Part shown: positions 48,233-56,139 of the stretch, in pieces | Numbering within the stretch: position 1 is the first letter of the stretch | Layout: each line of letters starts with the position of its first letter | From: Actinomycetes bacterium | Lineage (GTDB): Bacteria; Actinomycetota; Actinomycetes; S36-B12 | Assembly (NCBI GenBank): GCA_024641635.1 | Contig: JAHECS010000005.1 | Coordinates: 1 to 59,175, forward strand | DNA: 59,175 bases | Direction of reading: 5' to 3' | The notes under the pieces: generated by a model | The model's input: the letters and a program-made list of their open reading frames with translations, nothing else | Databases searched by the model: none | Told to the model about the DNA's origin: nothing | Translations under genes and position numbers: made by a program

Positions 48233-48244
48233 ATTGGATACAAT
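48233..48244. promoter_or_regulatory. GntR-type palindrome ATTGGATACAAT at the lrp/aldehyde-dehydrogenase promoter
   Basis: Identical on the opposite strand to the 12-mer at 57294-57305 and differing by one base from the two copies at 55452 and 55471. Its form (TTGkATmCAA) fits the operators of FCD-type GntR proteins. It sits about 61 bp upstream of the aldehyde dehydrogenase start. Confidence 0.55.
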
Positions 48245-48270
48245 CCACGGATTCGATACGGAATTCGTGG
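48245..48270. promoter_or_regulatory. Imperfect 26-bp palindrome, candidate Lrp operator
   Basis: Arms CCACGgATTC ... GAATtCGTGG pair at 9 of 10 positions about a 6-bp centre, directly joined to the GntR-type site. Lrp/AsnC proteins usually bind such sites upstream of their own gene. The location between two divergent starts would let it control both. Confidence 0.5.
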
Positions 48271-48314
48271 TCTTTGTCGTAAATTACCGCGAAATCGCTT
48301 GCCTTGGCTACCCC

Positions 48315-48809
48315 ATGTCGCGCATTATGTCCGTCATGCCGCCACGTGACCGCGCTCCAGCCGCTCCTCTCGATGACGTCTCCAAGGCGATCATCGAGCA
48401 GCTGCAGCAGGATGGCCGACGCCCCTATGCGGCGATCGGCAAGGCGGTCGGGCTCTCGGAGGCCGCGGTGCGCCAGCGCGTGCAGCGGCTGCAGGACTCC
48501 GGGGTCATGCAGATCGTGGCCGTGACCGATCCCCTCCAGGTCGGCTTCTCGCGAGCGGCCATGATCGGGATCCGGACGGAGGGCGACGTGGAGGAGATCG
48601 CCGACACGCTGTCTGAGATGCCCGAGGTCGACTATCTCGTCGTCTGCGCTGGCAGCTTCGACATCCTCGCTGAGGTCGTCGCCGAGGACGACGACCACCT
48701 CCTCGAGGTCATCAACCGGCGGATCCGGATGATCCCCGGGGTTCGAGCGACCGAGACATTCGTCTACTTGAAACTGCGCAAGCAGATCTACACCTGGGGA
48801 ACACGATGA
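48315..48809 (+). CDS. Lrp/AsnC-family transcriptional regulator
   Basis: 164 residues. N-terminal helix-turn-helix (DDVSKAIIEQLQQDGRRPYAAIGKAVGLSEAAVRQRVQRLQDSG) and C-terminal RAM/AsnC ligand domain (EVDYLVVCAGSFDILAEVVAEDDDHLLEVI). The start is uncertain: ATGs at 48315, 48327 and 48336 are in frame without a clear ribosome binding site, and the last gives 157 residues. It overlaps the aminotransferase start by ATGA, so it likely senses the aminotransferase substrate, such as beta-alanine or a diamine. Confidence 0.88.
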   Translation: MSRIMSVMPPRDRAPAAPLDDVSKAIIEQLQQDGRRPYAAIGKAVGLSEAAVRQRVQRLQDSGVMQIVAVTDPLQVGFSRAAMIGIRTEGDVEEIADTLSEMPEVDYLVVCAGSFDILAEVVAEDDDHLLEVINRRIRMIPGVRATETFVYLKLRKQIYTWGTR

Positions 48810-50209
48810 CGAGCACGCCACAGCCCATCACCGAGCCCGGCCCGGACGTCCTGGCCGACAAGGCGCGCGACCACCTCTGGATGCCGTTCACCCGGCACTC
48901 GCACTTCTACGACGGGTCGGGGCACGTGCCCGTCATCGTCAGGGGCGAGGGCGCCTACGTGTTCGACGACCAGGGCAAGCGGTACCTGGACGGCCTTGCC
49001 GGCCTGTTCACCGTGCAGGCGGGCCACGGTCGTGCCTCGATCGGCCAGGCCATGGCCCGGCAGGCCGAGGAACTGGCGTTCTTCCCGATCTGGTCGTATG
49101 CGCATCCGAGGGCCATCGAGCTGGCCGAGCGCCTGGCCGACTACGCCCCGGGTGACCTCAACCGCGTGTTCTTCACCAGTGGCGGCGGCGAGGCCGTCGA
49201 GACCGCGTGGAAGCTGGCGAAGCAGTACTTCAAGCTGACCGGCCAGCCCACCAAGCACAAGGTCATCTCCCGGTCGGTCGCCTACCACGGCACCCCGCAT
49301 GGGGCGCTGTCGATCACCGGGATCCCCGACGCCAAGGTCGACTTCGAGCCGCTCGTCCCCAGCGCGGTCAAGGTGCCCAACACGAACTTCTACCGCGCGC
49401 CCGACGAGTACCAGCACGACGAGAAGGCGTTCGGCCGATGGGCCGCGGAGCGCATCGCGGAGGCCATCGAGTTCGAAGGCCCCAACAGCGTCGCCGCCGT
49501 GTTCCTCGAGCCGGTGCAGAACTCCGGCGGCTGCTTCCCGCCGCCCCCCGGATACCTCGAGAGGGTGCGGGAGATCTGCGACCAGTACGACGTCCTCATG
49601 GTGGCCGACGAGACGATCACGGCGTTCGGGCGCATCGGCGACATGTTCGCCATGAACCGCTTCGGCGTGACTCCCGACATCATCACCTGTGCGAAGGGCA
49701 TGACGTCGGGCTACGCGCCGATGGGCGCCATGATCGCGAGCGAACGACTCTTCGAGCCGTTCCGCCATGGCACGAACACGTTCCTGCACGGCTTCACCTG
49801 GTCGGGCCACCCGGTCGGTGCGGCCGCGGCCCTCGCCAACCTCGACATCTTCGAGTCCGAGGGCCTGAACGCGCACGTGCGCGAGAACGAGTCCCGGTTC
49901 CGCCAGACCCTCGAGAAGCTCCTCGACCTCCCGATCGTGGGCGACGTCCGCGGAGCCGGCTACTTCTACGGCATCGAGCTGGTCAAGGACAAGATCACGC
50001 GTGAGACGCTCAGCGACGACGAGGCCGAGCGCGTCCTGCGTGGCTTCCTGTCGAAGGCTCTGTTCGATGCGGGCCTCTACTGCCGTGCGGACGACCGCGG
50101 CGACCCCGTGGTGCAGCTCGCTCCCCCGCTGATCATCGGCCAGCCGGAGTTCGACGAGATCGAGCAGATCCTTCGCTCGGTGCTGTCGGAGGCATGGACG
50201 CTCCTGTGA
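48806..50209 (+). CDS. Class III omega-aminotransferase (beta-alanine/diamine:pyruvate type)
   Basis: 467 residues; D268 (VADETITAFG) and PLP lysine K297 (TCAKGMTSGYAPMGA). The opening LWMPFTRH and FFPIWSYAHP segments are typical of the omega-amino-acid:pyruvate and putrescine:pyruvate group rather than GabT. It could make malonate semialdehyde from beta-alanine, the step missing from the pyrimidine operon, or deaminate putrescine. Substrate is inference. Confidence 0.88.
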   Translation: MTSTPQPITEPGPDVLADKARDHLWMPFTRHSHFYDGSGHVPVIVRGEGAYVFDDQGKRYLDGLAGLFTVQAGHGRASIGQAMARQAEELAFFPIWSYAHPRAIELAERLADYAPGDLNRVFFTSGGGEAVETAWKLAKQYFKLTGQPTKHKVISRSVAYHGTPHGALSITGIPDAKVDFEPLVPSAVKVPNTNFYRAPDEYQHDEKAFGRWAAERIAEAIEFEGPNSVAAVFLEPVQNSGGCFPPPPGYLERVREICDQYDVLMVADETITAFGRIGDMFAMNRFGVTPDIITCAKGMTSGYAPMGAMIASERLFEPFRHGTNTFLHGFTWSGHPVGAAAALANLDIFESEGLNAHVRENESRFRQTLEKLLDLPIVGDVRGAGYFYGIELVKDKITRETLSDDEAERVLRGFLSKALFDAGLYCRADDRGDPVVQLAPPLIIGQPEFDEIEQILRSVLSEAWTLL

Positions 50210-50225
50210 CCAGCACCTCACGTCC

Positions 50226-50891
50226 ATGACGTCCGCTCCGGGGTCCACGGAGCGGACGAGGGTCCGACGCCTTCCGGAGAAGGCAGTCACCGACGTCGCC
50301 GCGCTGCACGCTGTGCTCGATGCCGGTCTCGTGGCCCACGTCTCGGTTGTCGACGGGGGGATGCCCTTCGTGCTCCCGGTCGCCTACGCCAGGCGCGGGG
50401 ACGAGGTGGTGTTCCACGGGTCGACTGGTTCACGCCTGTTCCGCCTGCTCGCGGACGGGCAGCCCATGTGCCTCACGGTGACCCTGCTCGACGGGCTCGT
50501 CCTTGCCCGCAGCGCCTTCGAGTCGAGCATGAACTACCGCTCGGCGATGGTGCTCGGCACGGCACGGCGACTGCGCGACGACGACGAGCTCGATGCCCTT
50601 CGGGTGATCACCGAGCACCTGCTTCCCGGACGCTGGGCCGAGGCGCGCCACCCATCCCGCAAGGAACGGGCAGCGACGATGGCCCTCGCCCTCGACCTCA
50701 CCGAGGCTTCGGCCAAGGTCAGCGCAGGAGGGCCGAGCGACGACCCGGACGACCTGCTCGACCCCGAGCTGATGCGCCTGTGGGCAGGGCGGGTGCCCAT
50801 CGTGGAGCGATTCGGGGATCCGATCCCCGACGAACTGTGCCCTGCTGGTACCGCGGTCCCGGACTACGTGCGGTCATGGCGGCGTGGATGA
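50226..50891 (+). CDS. Flavin split-barrel protein (pyridoxamine-phosphate-oxidase-like)
   Basis: 221 residues, split beta-barrel fold (VAHVSVVDGGMPFVLPVAYAR... FHGSTGSRLFRLLADGQPMCLTV) of the Pyridox_ox_2 type that binds FMN, F420 or haem. The C-terminal helical extension has PGRWAEARHPS, common in this group. It lies 16 bp after the aminotransferase and overlaps the amine oxidase start by ATGA. Function unknown; it might serve PLP or flavin chemistry for its neighbours. Confidence 0.8.
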   Translation: MTSAPGSTERTRVRRLPEKAVTDVAALHAVLDAGLVAHVSVVDGGMPFVLPVAYARRGDEVVFHGSTGSRLFRLLADGQPMCLTVTLLDGLVLARSAFESSMNYRSAMVLGTARRLRDDDELDALRVITEHLLPGRWAEARHPSRKERAATMALALDLTEASAKVSAGGPSDDPDDLLDPELMRLWAGRVPIVERFGDPIPDELCPAGTAVPDYVRSWRRG

Positions 50892-52273
50892 ATGACGACC
50901 TGCGGCACCTGTCCCTGTGGTGGGACACCCTGCCCGACGACCTTCGCCGACCCCTCGGGGGTCCACTGCCCGGGGACCTGACCGCCGATGTCGCCATCGT
51001 CGGTGCGGGCTACACGGGGCTCTGGACCGCCTACTACCTCGCGCGACTGGACCCCAGCCTGCGCATCGTCGTACTCGAGGCCGAGGAGGCCGGGTTCGGT
51101 GCCTCGGGCCGCAATGGCGGCTGGGCATCCGCGCTGTTCCCGGCCGGCCTGAGTGCGTTGGCCCGCAAGTCGAGCCGCGACGCGGCGATCAGGATGACCC
51201 GCGAGATGTTCGCGACCGTCGACGAGATCGGCCGGGTGGCACAGCTCGAGGGGTGGCAGGTCGACTGGAGCAAGGGTGGCACGGTCGTCGCGGCTCGGAC
51301 CCCGCTGCAGATGGCCACCGCACGCGACGAGATCGACAACCTCCGCTCGTGGGGTTTCGGCGCCGAGGACTACGCCCTGCTGGACAAGGCGGAGGCTGAG
51401 CGTCGCCTGGGCGCGACGGACGTTCTGGGCGGCACCTACACGCCGCACTGCGCTGCCGTGCACCCCGCCCGCCTCGTCAGGAGCCTGGCCCGTGCCGTCG
51501 TGCATTCCGGTGTCACGGTGCATGAGCACACTCGCGTGCTGGCCATCGAGCCCGGGGTCGTCCGCACCGAGCACGGCAATGTCCGGTCGGAGATCATCGT
51601 GCGAGGCACGGAGGGCTACACGCGCACGCTGTCCGGGCACACGCGCACCCTGGCGCCGGTGTACTCCCTCATGCTCGCGACCGAGCCTCTGCCCGCCACC
51701 GCATGGGCGGGGATCGGCCTTGCTCAGCGGGAGACCTTCTCTGACGGACGACACCTCGTCATCTACGGCCAGCGAACCGCTGACGACCGCCTCGCGTTCG
51801 GGGGCAGGGGTGCGCCGTACCACTTCGGGTCGCGGATCACCGCTGAGCAGGATCAGAACCCTCAGGTCCATGCCGCCCTCTGGGAGGTGCTGACCGACCT
51901 GTTCCCGGTCGTGAGCCACGCGGCCGTGACGCACACGTGGGGCGGACCGCTTGGCGTCCCACGCGACTGGTGGGCGTCGTGCGGGCTCGACCGCAAGACC
52001 GGGCTGGCCTGGTCGGGCGGCTACGTCGGTGACGGAGTGGGCACGAGCAACCTCGGCGGACGCACCCTCGCCGACCTCATCACCGGGCGGGACTCCGACA
52101 TCACGTCCCTGCCCTGGGTCAACCATCGATCCAAGCCGTGGGAGCCCGAGCCGTTCCGCTGGATGGGCACGAACGTGGGGCTTCGGGTCATGACCCGTGC
52201 CGACGACACGGAGACCCGGACCGGACGCCGCTCCCGGACCGCGGCGCTGTTCGCCCGGAAGATCGGCCACTAG
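50888..52273 (+). CDS. FAD-dependent amine/amino-acid oxidase (DAO family), copy 2
   Basis: 461 residues. GAGYTGLWTAYYLA motif at 39-52, ASGRNGGWASALFP and C-terminal GYVGDGVGTSNLGG. It is paralogous to the 30.1-kb oxidase (GAGFTGLWT... ATGRNGGF). The start ATG at 50888 was chosen for its ATGA overlap with the previous stop; an ATG at 50876 would add four residues. Likely a second amine oxidase with different specificity. Confidence 0.87.
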   Translation: MNDDLRHLSLWWDTLPDDLRRPLGGPLPGDLTADVAIVGAGYTGLWTAYYLARLDPSLRIVVLEAEEAGFGASGRNGGWASALFPAGLSALARKSSRDAAIRMTREMFATVDEIGRVAQLEGWQVDWSKGGTVVAARTPLQMATARDEIDNLRSWGFGAEDYALLDKAEAERRLGATDVLGGTYTPHCAAVHPARLVRSLARAVVHSGVTVHEHTRVLAIEPGVVRTEHGNVRSEIIVRGTEGYTRTLSGHTRTLAPVYSLMLATEPLPATAWAGIGLAQRETFSDGRHLVIYGQRTADDRLAFGGRGAPYHFGSRITAEQDQNPQVHAALWEVLTDLFPVVSHAAVTHTWGGPLGVPRDWWASCGLDRKTGLAWSGGYVGDGVGTSNLGGRTLADLITGRDSDITSLPWVNHRSKPWEPEPFRWMGTNVGLRVMTRADDTETRTGRRSRTAALFARKIGH

Positions 52274-52301
52274 TCTGGGGCGTTCCCCATCCGGAGGCGC
52301 C

Positions 52302-52766
52302 GTGGAGATCCAGGAGCTCGGGCATCTCGTCCTCTACGTGCGCGACCTGCGCCGTTCGGTCCACTTCTACCGGGACGTTCTCGGGTGGCGGCTCGTCATG
52401 GGAGGCGACGACCCCCCGGGATTCCCTGTGGCCGCGTTCGCGGCGCCGAGCGGGCGAACCCACCACGAGCTCCTGCTCATCGAGGTCGGCGTCGACGCGG
52501 CGGCGCTGCCCGAGGGCCGACGTGTCGGGCTCTACCACTTCGGCCTGAAGGTGGGCGACAGCGACGACGACCTGCGGGATGCCCTCGGGACCGTGCAGGA
52601 GCACGGCGTGCCGATCATCGGGGCCAGCGACCACACCATCACGCACAGCCTGTACATCCTCGATCCGGACGGGAACCAGATCGAGCTCTACATCGACGTC
52701 CCCGGCGTTGACTGGCGCAACGACCCGAGCCTCATCGCCTCGCCCGTCCGGCCGCTGCGGCTGTGA
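52302..52766 (+). CDS. VOC-family (glyoxalase/extradiol-dioxygenase-like) protein
   Basis: 154 residues with the paired beta-alpha-beta-beta-beta modules of vicinal-oxygen-chelate proteins. Metal-ligand pattern: H8 (ELGHLVLYVRD), H in HTITHSLY and E in GNQIELY. Length and LDPDGNQIELY close to catechol-2,3-dioxygenase-type members. GTG start at 52302 has GGAGG. Convergent with the aldehyde dehydrogenase of region 5, 19 bp between stops. Substrate unknown. Confidence 0.82.
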   Translation: MEIQELGHLVLYVRDLRRSVHFYRDVLGWRLVMGGDDPPGFPVAAFAAPSGRTHHELLLIEVGVDAAALPEGRRVGLYHFGLKVGDSDDDLRDALGTVQEHGVPIIGASDHTITHSLYILDPDGNQIELYIDVPGVDWRNDPSLIASPVRPLRL

Positions 52767-52785
52767 CGCGCGACCGGCAGGGCCG

Positions 52786-54234
52786 CTAGGGAGAGCCGGG
52801 GGCGGTGTAGGACGTCTTCGACGTCGTGAAGAAGTCCACGGCGGCGGTGCCCTGCTCCCGGGGACCGTGGCTGCTCTCCCCTCGACCTCCGAACGGCACG
52901 TGGAAGTCGACCCCGGCTGTCGGCAGGTTGACCATCACCATCCCGGCGCGCGAGTTGCGGCGGAAGTGAGCGGCCTCGGCAAGCGATGTCGTGACGATCC
53001 CGGCCGAGAGGTTCATCGTTCCCGCATTCGCGGCCTCAAGTGCACCGTCGTAGTCGGCCACACGCACCACCGACATGACCGGACCGAATACCTCCTCGCG
53101 GTTGATGGTGTCCGCCATGGACGTGCCAAGGGCGAGGGCCGGAGACAGGTAGTGCCCGGACGCGCCCGCGTCGACCTCGTCGCCGCCGATGATGTCCGCC
53201 CCCTCGGCACGGGCGACGTCGAGATAGCGCCGGTCCTGTGCGTACTGGCCGGCGTCGACGACGGGACCCATGTCCGTCCCCTCAGCGCGGGCGTCGCCGA
53301 CCCGCCAGTGGGTCATGCGCTCGGTCATTGCCGCGACGAAGGCGTCGTGGACGTCGTCCGTGACGACGAGGATCGACGAGGCGGTGCACCTCTGCCCGGT
53401 CGAGCCGAAGCCTCCCTGCATGGCGCACTCGACCGCGACGCGGAGGTCGGCCTTGCCCGTGACCACCAGGGGGTTCTTGCCGCCGAGCTCCAGCTGCACC
53501 TTCGTGCCCGAACCCGCGCCGGCGGTCAGGATCCCCTGTCCGGTCGCGACCGACCCCGTGAACGTCACCGCGTCAACTGCGGGATCCCCGGTGAGGACCG
53601 GGCCGACCTGGGACCCGCGACCGAGGACGAGATTGAGTGCCCCGGCGGGCAGGCCCGCCCTGATGAGGATGTCGACGAGCTCCCACGCGCTTGCCGGGAC
53701 CAGGTCGGCCGGCTTGAACACGACGGTGTTGCCGAATGCGAGCGCGGGCGCGATCTTCCAGGCGGGGATGGCGATGGGGAAGTTCCACGGCGTGATCACG
53801 CTGACCACGCCGACCGGCTCGCGGGTGACCGTGACCTCGATGCCGGGGCGAACGGAGTCGAGGGCCTGGCCGTGCGGCTGGAGTGCCACGCCGGAGAAGT
53901 ACTTGAGGATCTGGCCGGCACGGACGACCTCGGCCCTCGCCTCGGGATACGTCTTCCCCTCCTCGCGCGCGAGGAGATCGCCGAGCTCGTCGGCCCTGGC
54001 GAAGATCTCCGTCCCGGCGCGGTCCAGCACCTCGGCCCGCTGCCACGGCGTGGATCGGGACCACGATGGCAGGGCGTCCGCCGCCGCCGTGACGGCCGCT
54101 CGCGCCACGGCAGGCCCGGCGATGCTCGAGACCGCGACGACATCGGACAGGTCGGACGGATTGACGTCGGGGCGCTCCTCGTCGCCGTCGATCGGCTCCC
54201 CGGCGAGAACCGACGTCAGGACACGTGGCGTCAC
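52786..54234 (-). CDS. Aldehyde dehydrogenase, semialdehyde type (copy 3)
   Basis: 482 residues; Cys283 in GSTGQRCTASS and Glu249 in LELGGKNP. The GSTGQRCT signature resembles 2-oxoglutarate-semialdehyde and related dicarboxylate semialdehyde dehydrogenases and differs from the PatD-type copies. The GTG start at 54234 overlaps the acyl-CoA dehydrogenase stop by GTGA. In context, glutarate semialdehyde (from 5-aminovalerate) or succinate semialdehyde would be sensible substrates. Confidence 0.85.
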   Translation of the reverse strand: MTPRVLTSVLAGEPIDGDEERPDVNPSDLSDVVAVSSIAGPAVARAAVTAAADALPSWSRSTPWQRAEVLDRAGTEIFARADELGDLLAREEGKTYPEARAEVVRAGQILKYFSGVALQPHGQALDSVRPGIEVTVTREPVGVVSVITPWNFPIAIPAWKIAPALAFGNTVVFKPADLVPASAWELVDILIRAGLPAGALNLVLGRGSQVGPVLTGDPAVDAVTFTGSVATGQGILTAGAGSGTKVQLELGGKNPLVVTGKADLRVAVECAMQGGFGSTGQRCTASSILVVTDDVHDAFVAAMTERMTHWRVGDARAEGTDMGPVVDAGQYAQDRRYLDVARAEGADIIGGDEVDAGASGHYLSPALALGTSMADTINREEVFGPVMSVVRVADYDGALEAANAGTMNLSAGIVTTSLAEAAHFRRNSRAGMVMVNLPTAGVDFHVPFGGRGESSHGPREQGTAAVDFFTTSKTSYTAPGSP

Positions 54235-55406
54235 CGGTACGCCGCGATCCCGGTCAGGGCCTGGCCGACGACGAGGGTGTGCATCTCGTTCGTGCCCTCG
54301 TAGGTCAGCACGGACTCGAGGTTGTTCATGTGGCGGATGACCGGGTACTCGAGCGTGATCCCGTTTCCGCCGAGGATGCTCCGGCACTCGCGGGCGATGG
54401 CCAACGACTCGCGCGCGTTGTTGAGCTTGCCCACGCTGACCTGCTCCGGACGGATGAGGTGCTCGTCCTTGAGCCGCCCGAGATGGAGGGCGAGCAGCAT
54501 GCCCTTGCCCAGCTCGAGGGCCATGTCGGCCAGCTTCTTCTGCGTGAGCTGGAACGCGGCGATCGGCTTGTCGAACTGCTCGCGGGAGATGCTGTAGTCG
54601 ATGGCCGTCTGCAGGCTGTCACGGGCGGCGCCCAGCGTGCCGAAGACGATCCCGAAGCGGGCCTCACCCAGGCAGGACAGAGGTCCACGCAGCCCCACGA
54701 CGCCAGGAAGGACCGCGTCCGCAGGGAGGCGGACGCCGTCGAGGACCAGTTCGCTGGTCACCGAAGCGCGCAGCGACATCTTCTTGTGGATCTCGTTCGC
54801 CCGGAAGCCAGGGGTCTGAGTCGGCACGACGAAGCCGCGGATCCCGTCGTCCGTGCGGGCCCACACGACAGCGACGTCGGCGACACTCCCGTTGGTGATC
54901 CACATCTTGGAGCCGTCCAGGACCCAGTCGTCTCCGTCACGGCGAGCGCTCGTGCGCATGCCGCTGGGGTTCGAGCCGAAATCGGCCTCGGTGAGGCCGA
55001 AGCATCCGATGGCTTCGCCGGTCGCCATCCGTGGCAGCCAGTCCTGCTTCTGCTCCTCCGAGCCGAACGCGCGGATGGCGTGCATCGCCAGGGAACCCTG
55101 CACGCTGACCAGGGAGCGGATGCCGGAGTCTCCCGCCTCCAGCTCGAGGCAGGCGAGACCGTAGGCCACCGCCGATGTCCCCTGGCAGCCGTAGCCCTCG
55201 AGGTGCATGCCCAGGACGCCGAGGGAGCCCAGGTCGCGGGCGAGCTCCCGGGCCGGGATGCTGCCGGACTCGAACCAGTCGGCGATGTGCGGGCGGATCT
55301 CGGAGTCGACGAACTCGCGCACGACGTCGCGGATGGCTCGCTCCTCCTCCGACAGCAGGTGATCGATGTCGAAGAGTGCGAAGGGCGTCTGCGGCGCCTG
55401 GGTCAT
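54231..55406 (-). CDS. gcdH: Glutaryl-CoA dehydrogenase-like acyl-CoA dehydrogenase
   Basis: 391 residues, acyl-CoA dehydrogenase fold with FAD motifs (FGLTEADFGSNPSGM, WITNGSVADVAVVWA). Features of glutaryl-CoA dehydrogenase are present: Arg97 within DSGIRSLVSVQGSLAMH, which binds the substrate carboxylate, and the general base Glu370 in TYEGTNEMHTLVVGQ. It would convert glutaryl-CoA to crotonyl-CoA and CO2. The upstream gap carries two GntR-type palindromes. Neighbour CoA-transferase supports glutarate as the entry compound. Confidence 0.88.
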   Translation of the reverse strand: MTQAPQTPFALFDIDHLLSEEERAIRDVVREFVDSEIRPHIADWFESGSIPARELARDLGSLGVLGMHLEGYGCQGTSAVAYGLACLELEAGDSGIRSLVSVQGSLAMHAIRAFGSEEQKQDWLPRMATGEAIGCFGLTEADFGSNPSGMRTSARRDGDDWVLDGSKMWITNGSVADVAVVWARTDDGIRGFVVPTQTPGFRANEIHKKMSLRASVTSELVLDGVRLPADAVLPGVVGLRGPLSCLGEARFGIVFGTLGAARDSLQTAIDYSISREQFDKPIAAFQLTQKKLADMALELGKGMLLALHLGRLKDEHLIRPEQVSVGKLNNARESLAIARECRSILGGNGITLEYPVIRHMNNLESVLTYEGTNEMHTLVVGQALTGIAAYR

Positions 55407-55451
55407 GTCTCCTCCGAAGGGACGGTGGGGTCGGCCGATGTTGTCACGGGA

Positions 55452-55482
55452 ATTGGATCCAATCTAGCAGATTGGATCCAAT
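55452..55482. promoter_or_regulatory. Tandem GntR-type operators upstream of gcdH
   Basis: Two identical perfect palindromes ATTGGATCCAAT at 55452-55463 and 55471-55482, centres 19 bp apart, in the 76-bp gap between the GntR stop and the gcdH start. Spacing of about two helical turns would place two dimers on the same face of the DNA. Strong candidates for binding by the GntR protein encoded directly upstream. Confidence 0.75.
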
Positions 55483-56139
55483 TCACGGCGAGCGCTCCCC
55501 GAGGAGAGCCCGCACCGCGTCGACCGAGTGGTCGCGGTGCTCATCGTGCAGGCGGACGAGCGCCTCCGCGTCCCGCGCCCGCAGCGCCGTCATCATCTGG
55601 GCATGCTCGCCCGAGACACGCTCACGGTTGCCGGGAGACTGGAAGTACAGCGCACGATAGGCGTCGGTCGCCTCCCACAGCTGACGGAGCAGGCGGGACA
55701 GCCGGGGCAGCCCCGCCGCGTCGAAGAGCGCGAAGTGGAACCGTCGGTTGGCCACCGTCATCTCCATGACGTCGACCCGGTCCGCCGCGGCCTCAACCTG
55801 CGCGGCCAGCTCGGCCACCGCGTCGACATCGGCATCGGTCAGCGTCGGCACGGCCGCCCGGATGGCCTCCGCCTCCAGCAGCTCACGCAGCCGGTACACC
55901 TCGAGCAGGTCGGCCACGCTGAGCTCGCTCACGAAGTAGCCGCGATGCGGGTGGTAGACCACCTGCCCCTCCGACTCGAGGGTCTTCAGCGCCTCGCGCA
56001 GGGGGACGCGGCTGACGCCGTACCTTTCGGCCAGGGACTCCTGGACGATCTGGTCCCCCGGCTCCAGCTCACCGGTGAGGATGTCCGAGCGCAGCGCGGC
56101 CAGCACGGCGTCCTGCGCGGTGACCCTGCGCTCGCTCAT
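55483..56139 (-). CDS. GntR/FCD-family transcriptional regulator
   Basis: 218 residues. Winged helix-turn-helix (ALRSDILTGELEPGDQIVQESLAERYGVSRVPLREALKTLESEG), then an all-helical FCD ligand domain with conserved metal/ligand residues (RLRELLEAEAI, NRRFHFALFDAAG, EHAQMMTALRARD, HDEH). FCD proteins sense small carboxylates. It lies between the CoA-transferase (ATGA overlap) and gcdH; the operators flank its operon, so autoregulated repression relieved by glutarate or its CoA ester is likely. Confidence 0.93.
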   Translation of the reverse strand: MSERRVTAQDAVLAALRSDILTGELEPGDQIVQESLAERYGVSRVPLREALKTLESEGQVVYHPHRGYFVSELSVADLLEVYRLRELLEAEAIRAAVPTLTDADVDAVAELAAQVEAAADRVDVMEMTVANRRFHFALFDAAGLPRLSRLLRQLWEATDAYRALYFQSPGNRERVSGEHAQMMTALRARDAEALVRLHDEHRDHSVDAVRALLGERSP

